Assembly: GCA_003344405.1 (NCBI GenBank)
Contig: NOWV01000417.1
Coordinates: 1-22,412 of the forward strand
Reading direction: 5' to 3'
DNA from: Trichoplax sp. H2
Lineage: Eukaryota > Placozoa > Uniplacotomia > Trichoplacea
DNA: 22,412 nucleotides
Shown piece after piece: positions 18,765 through 22,412 of this stretch (position 1 is the stretch's first letter; each line of letters starts with the position of its first letter). Made by a program: the position numbers and the translations under genes. The notes under the pieces were generated by a model. It saw only the letters and a program-made list of their open reading frames with translations. It was not told the DNA's origin and ran no database searches.

Positions 18765-21700
18765 CTATAACGTTACATTAATATCGCAGATAAATTGAAA
18801 TACAAACAATGAAACAAGATATACTCTTAAATGAAACTAATAACCGATATTAAATGATAGCTTGTAAATGCTCGACTTTGCCATATTGATCGAATGCGAA
18901 ATATAAAATATAACAAACTTGAGCTGTACAGTATATGTATCGTGTATGTAAAAGTAGCCGGAGTGCACAAGTAGAATCGAATGAATCGCGTACAGGTTGT
19001 TTGGTTAACTTGTAACTAATATCGTAAGCATTAACAACATTGAACTATTCGTACTTTCTAAAGATGCATGCAATGATCATATTCTTGTAAGGGTAGTAGA
19101 TGGATAGAGAGAATAAAGAAGTATGTGTAAGTCATGCACGTATTTTCACTGATGCTTTACGAAATCCATATATTATTATAATGTATAAGCTGGATATCAA
19201 TTTGTTTTCATCTACAGCAAAAAACTAACATAACCACAACTCGATCTATATTCTGTGCGCGGTTCAATAGCACCTACCGTAAATATTGCATGTTCGGTAG
19301 TCGTATTTAATTAATAAAAACTGCATGCATAAGCAACAAATTATATTGCTACTGCATAATATAATTGCGATGCTATTTCGTTTATTTCGACATTATTATT
19401 TCAAATATAATCAATTTTCGTTTGTTGATTCAAGCATTTTAGAAAGTAATCAAAACATAATGATGTAGCTGTTATATCTTTACTATGTTACTAACATATT
19501 AATTGATAGAAGTAACATTGATTTAGATCTTTCGTTTTGCACGTTATATGTATTCGTATAACTACTTGTTTTCTGTTTAAGATCGTTCAGTTCTAATGGC
19601 TGGAAAGCTGTCAAGTCTTATATTGGTAAGAATGATTGATGTTTCTTAATGAAAAGAAATAATAAGGTTTCCTTACAGATTAGGACTTCAATTTAAAAAT
19701 GATCTATTATCTTGGTGGTTGGCAAAGTTTTCATCGTGTAAAGCTACTTCAAAGCTCATTCTATTGAATATTAAGTGTTGTCAAGCTGAAACCAAATAAA
19801 ATTCTATATTTATATATTATTGTCTTTGTCACTGATGATGTACGATGACCAGAATTTGAAGTATTGATATCATCCATCTAATAATGATATTGAACAAATC
19901 TAGAATACAAAATGATAAAAAAGGCATTTCCCTTGCTGATACTGTACATGCTATTCTTCCCTTGATTGACGAGTTTTAGAAGCATGAATTGTCATAGTTG
20001 CAGATGCAAGAATACGATTTGATTCTGTGTGAATATTTATTATACGATTTTATTCTACTTCAGTATTCGTATTACTTGAATGAAATTTGTTTGTTATGCT
20101 GACTAAACGTTGACCTTTTAATAATTCATTTCTCTTTATATGATTATCTGCTAATGACTGAATATTGACGATAATGCTCTATCAACTTATGGGTGTTCGA
20201 TTTATAGTTGATAGAATAAGCTATTGCAACCTTATAGCTAATTAGTAATGGTTATGTCTAGTTATTGAAGAATAACTAAAGATTCGATTTTAAAACTATG
20301 AAGGATAGGACGAATGGATAGCCTTTCGACTAGACGAACATGTTTAGACACACCTCTGTCTACTAATCGCGATTGACTATTTAATTTGCAATTTTAGAGT
20401 TATTAAGGTTTGGATATAGGTGATATAAAGAGTCATAGACTTGTTACCTGGAACCGTTATGACGTATATAAAATTGCAAATTAGATTAATCAAAAGCATG
20501 ATCAAGAATTGCCGTGAATACATCATATACAATTTAAGTTAAGTGAAGGAAAACATAGTTCTGTTGTCAACCAAAGCATTATACTCGTTTTGAGTAATGT
20601 ATTTGCACACGTGAACTGTTTATGTTGCATTCATTATAACCGGTGATAAAACAACATAAAAGTAGCGTTTTAATGAGTTTGAATTATTGGATCCCTTTAT
20701 GGTTGAGACATTGGCTACATGTTTTAACTCTGGTATGAATAAATTGATTCAAGATGATGTCGTATTTGGACAAAGTTACTTCAAAACTTTTTATCTAAAG
20801 TAAAAACAGTAATTAAAATCGATCGCCACTTAATTTTATCATCAACTTGCCCCTTCAATTTAGCAATATAGTATTAGCTTTACCGACTAATCTACTCGAA
20901 CAGACTATACTTTTTCTAATGTTTGAATATCATTGTTTACACGGAATGATCGTTTATTGAATTCGGATACATTTGCGAACTTGAGCCAGTAAGTCAGTGT
21001 GCAATATTATCCAATTAGTCAACTGATTCAATGCTGTATATAGACTTACCTTGGCGCTGTTGTCTGCTATTATCTTGTGCTTTTCCATATTGACTTGAGT
21101 GTTCGCTTTCTTCTTCTATTGATCAAAACAAGAGATGAGAATGTGTTGGACAGATGCAAGACTGCTACAGTAGTAATCAATTACACAAATCACCTAGTGA
21201 TGATGGCGATTGGTCGTCGATGACTGTTTGATTGTCTGCATATTGAGCCAAAAGCTGTCGAATGATGTTGGCTATTTCCAATGGAGAAGGCTCCTTCTCG
21301 TTTTCTTGCAATTGATTGGAACAGTAATTAATTTGTTTCTCATCCTCCACAATTTGAGGATGACTCTCTCCGTAGACATTGCGTAGACTGTTAATGGACT
21401 TTCGATATAATGCGATTGCTTGACGATAATTCGACAGTTTACAATTGACTACAGCTTGGCTTCGATACAACTGGGCAGTATGAAGATGGTTCTCACCTAG
21501 CGTTACTAAAAAGATTTGCAGTGACTTGTTTAACATTGATAGAGCATCGTCATACTTGCCTTGATCTCTATAGACACCACCAATACTGTGATAAGTCATA
21601 GCAATACTTGGATGATTGTCACCAAGTTGTGTTAGTTGAATCTTCAGTGACTTGTTATACATCGATAGAGCGTCGTCATACTTGCCTTGATCTCTATAGA

Positions 21701-22412
21701 CACCACCAATGTTGTGATAAGTCGTAGCAATACTTGGATGATTGTCACCAAGTTGTGTTAGTTTAATCTTCAGTGACTTGTTATACATCGACAGAGCGTC
21801 GTCATACTTGCCTTGATGATTATAGACACTACCAATGTTGTGATAAGTCGCAGCAATACTTGGATGATTGCCACCAAGTTGTGTTAGTTCAATCTTCAGT
21901 GACTTGTTATACATCGATAGAGCGTCGTCATACTTGCCTTGATGATTATAGACACCACCAATGTTGAGATAAGTCGTAGCAATACTTGGATGATTGTCAC
22001 CAAGTTGTGTTAGTTCAATCTTCAGTGATTTGTTATACATCGATAGAGCGTCGTCATACTTGCCTTGATCTCTATAGACACCACCAATGTTGTGATAAGT
22101 CGTAGCAATACTTGGATGATTGTCACCAAGTTGTGTTAGTTTAATCTTCAGTGACTTGTTATACATCGATAGAGCGTCGTCATACTTGCCTTGATGATTA
22201 TAGACACCACCAATACTGTGATAAGTCGCAGCAATACTTGGATGATTGTCACCAAGTTGTGTTAGTTGAATCTTCAGTGACTTGTTATACATCGATAGAG
22301 CGTCGTCATACTTGCCTTGATGATTATAGACTTGCCCAATATTGCTATAAGTTACAGCAATTTTTGGATGATTGTCACCAAGTTGTGTTAGTTTAATCTT
22401 CAGTGACTTGTT
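18508..22412 (-). CDS. TPR-repeat protein with C-terminal Death domain (5' partial)
   Basis: Three exons fit together on the minus strand: 22412-21194 (TPR), 21115-21050 (linker) and 18764-18508 (Death domain, stop TGA). Both junctions are phase 1: CTA G joins AA GAA to give Glu, and CAA G joins AT CCA to give Asp. The TPR frame would otherwise stop four codons later, at 21177. The product has seven 42-residue kinesin-light-chain-type TPR units, a degenerate unit, an acidic/polar linker (EESEHSSQYGKAQDNSRQQ) and a Death domain. TPRs bind partner proteins and Death domains assemble homotypic signalling complexes, so a cytosolic adaptor or receptor is inferred. The frame is open to the window edge, so an N-terminal domain (NB-ARC or NACHT would be a reasonable guess) may lie outside. 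Confidence 0.75.
18765..21049 (-). other. Large intron of the TPR-Death gene
   Basis: The donor is CAAG-GTAAGTC and the acceptor is CGTTATAG, about 2.3 kb apart, which is long beside the gene A introns. I see no convincing exon on either strand. A short plus-strand frame at about 19897-19980 (containing SLADTVHAILPLIDEF) is open but isolated. The rest is AT-rich without clear repeats. Confidence 0.5.
21050..21115 (-). other. Linker exon joining TPR array to Death domain
   Basis: This 66-base exon has acceptor ATCAATAG and a strong donor GTAAGTC. It encodes EESEHSSQYGKAQDNSRQQ-type polar sequence and enters and leaves in phase 1, matching both neighbouring exons. Confidence 0.7.
21500..22412 (-). 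repeat. Tandem 126-bp TPR-coding repeats (7 units)
   Basis: Units of exactly 126 bp (42 residues) are spaced at about 21545, 21671, 21797, 21923, 22049, 22175 and 22301, judged by the recurring CGTCGTCATACTTGCC. The protein unit carries GGVY--QGKYDDALSMYNKSL and then LTQLGDNHPSIA, the kinesin-light-chain-type TPR. Units are nearly identical in DNA as well as protein; variation is concentrated in a few codons (YNHQ or YRDQ; AATYHS or TTYHN). The C-terminal unit (21380-21500, with YRQAIALYRKSI and YGESHPQI) is diverged. Plus-strand open frames here are shadows of the repeat. Confidence 0.93.

Noticed and set aside
18571-18798. Plus-strand frame over the Death-domain exon
   Set aside because: It is antisense to an exon with strong Death-domain pattern and consistent splice phases.
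19897-19980. Short plus-strand frame ending LPLIDEF inside the large intron, as a transposase relic
   Set aside because: Only about 30 codons with no catalytic motif and no flanking inverted repeats seen.
21773-22396. Plus-strand open frames with cysteine- and histidine-rich repeats
   Set aside because: They are antisense shadows of the 126-bp TPR repeat; the minus-strand frame has clear family motifs and splice structure.

Overview
The window is AT-rich eukaryotic DNA with spliced genes (short GT-AG introns), LTR-retrotransposon debris and a 20-N assembly gap. A two-domain epoxide hydrolase built like animal EPHX2, together with a kinesin-light-chain-type TPR protein that ends in a Death domain, points to a metazoan. 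The AT-rich, intron-dense texture would suit a placozoan such as Trichoplax or Hoilungia, but that is an inference.

Layout. Bases 1-2080 hold two related LTR-like elements (499-990 and 1186-1859). Both sit at the same target within a flanking sequence, and an uninterrupted copy of that flank lies between them. Bases 2080-4000 show no recognisable gene, only a diverged repeat cluster at about 3200-3710. Bases 4010-10785 (+) carry gene A, an EPHX2-like protein reconstructed from about 18 exons. Its N-terminal HAD phosphatase domain has lost key catalytic residues, while its C-terminal alpha/beta-hydrolase domain looks catalytically complete. The last large intron holds the gap, which is flanked by near-identical sequence that looks like two haplotypes of one locus; the left one carries a 290-bp TG...CA insertion with a 5-bp target duplication. 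Bases 11091-11561 are a well-formed LTR followed by a 20-base primer binding site matching tRNA-Leu. Bases 12718-16047 (+) are a decayed paralogue of gene A with matching exon lengths and phases, three in-frame stops, and loss of the exons that carry the nucleophile and most of the lid. Bases 18508-22412 (-) are the 3' part of a gene encoding seven near-identical 42-residue TPR units, a degenerate unit, a charged linker and a C-terminal Death domain; it runs off the right edge.

The two epoxide hydrolase copies are a tandem duplication with a retroelement between them. The TPR-Death gene is unrelated to them. Its architecture suggests a scaffold or innate-immune/apoptosis adaptor, or the C-terminal half of a larger receptor whose N-terminal part lies beyond the window. 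No prokaryotic system, CRISPR array, rRNA or convincing tRNA gene was seen.
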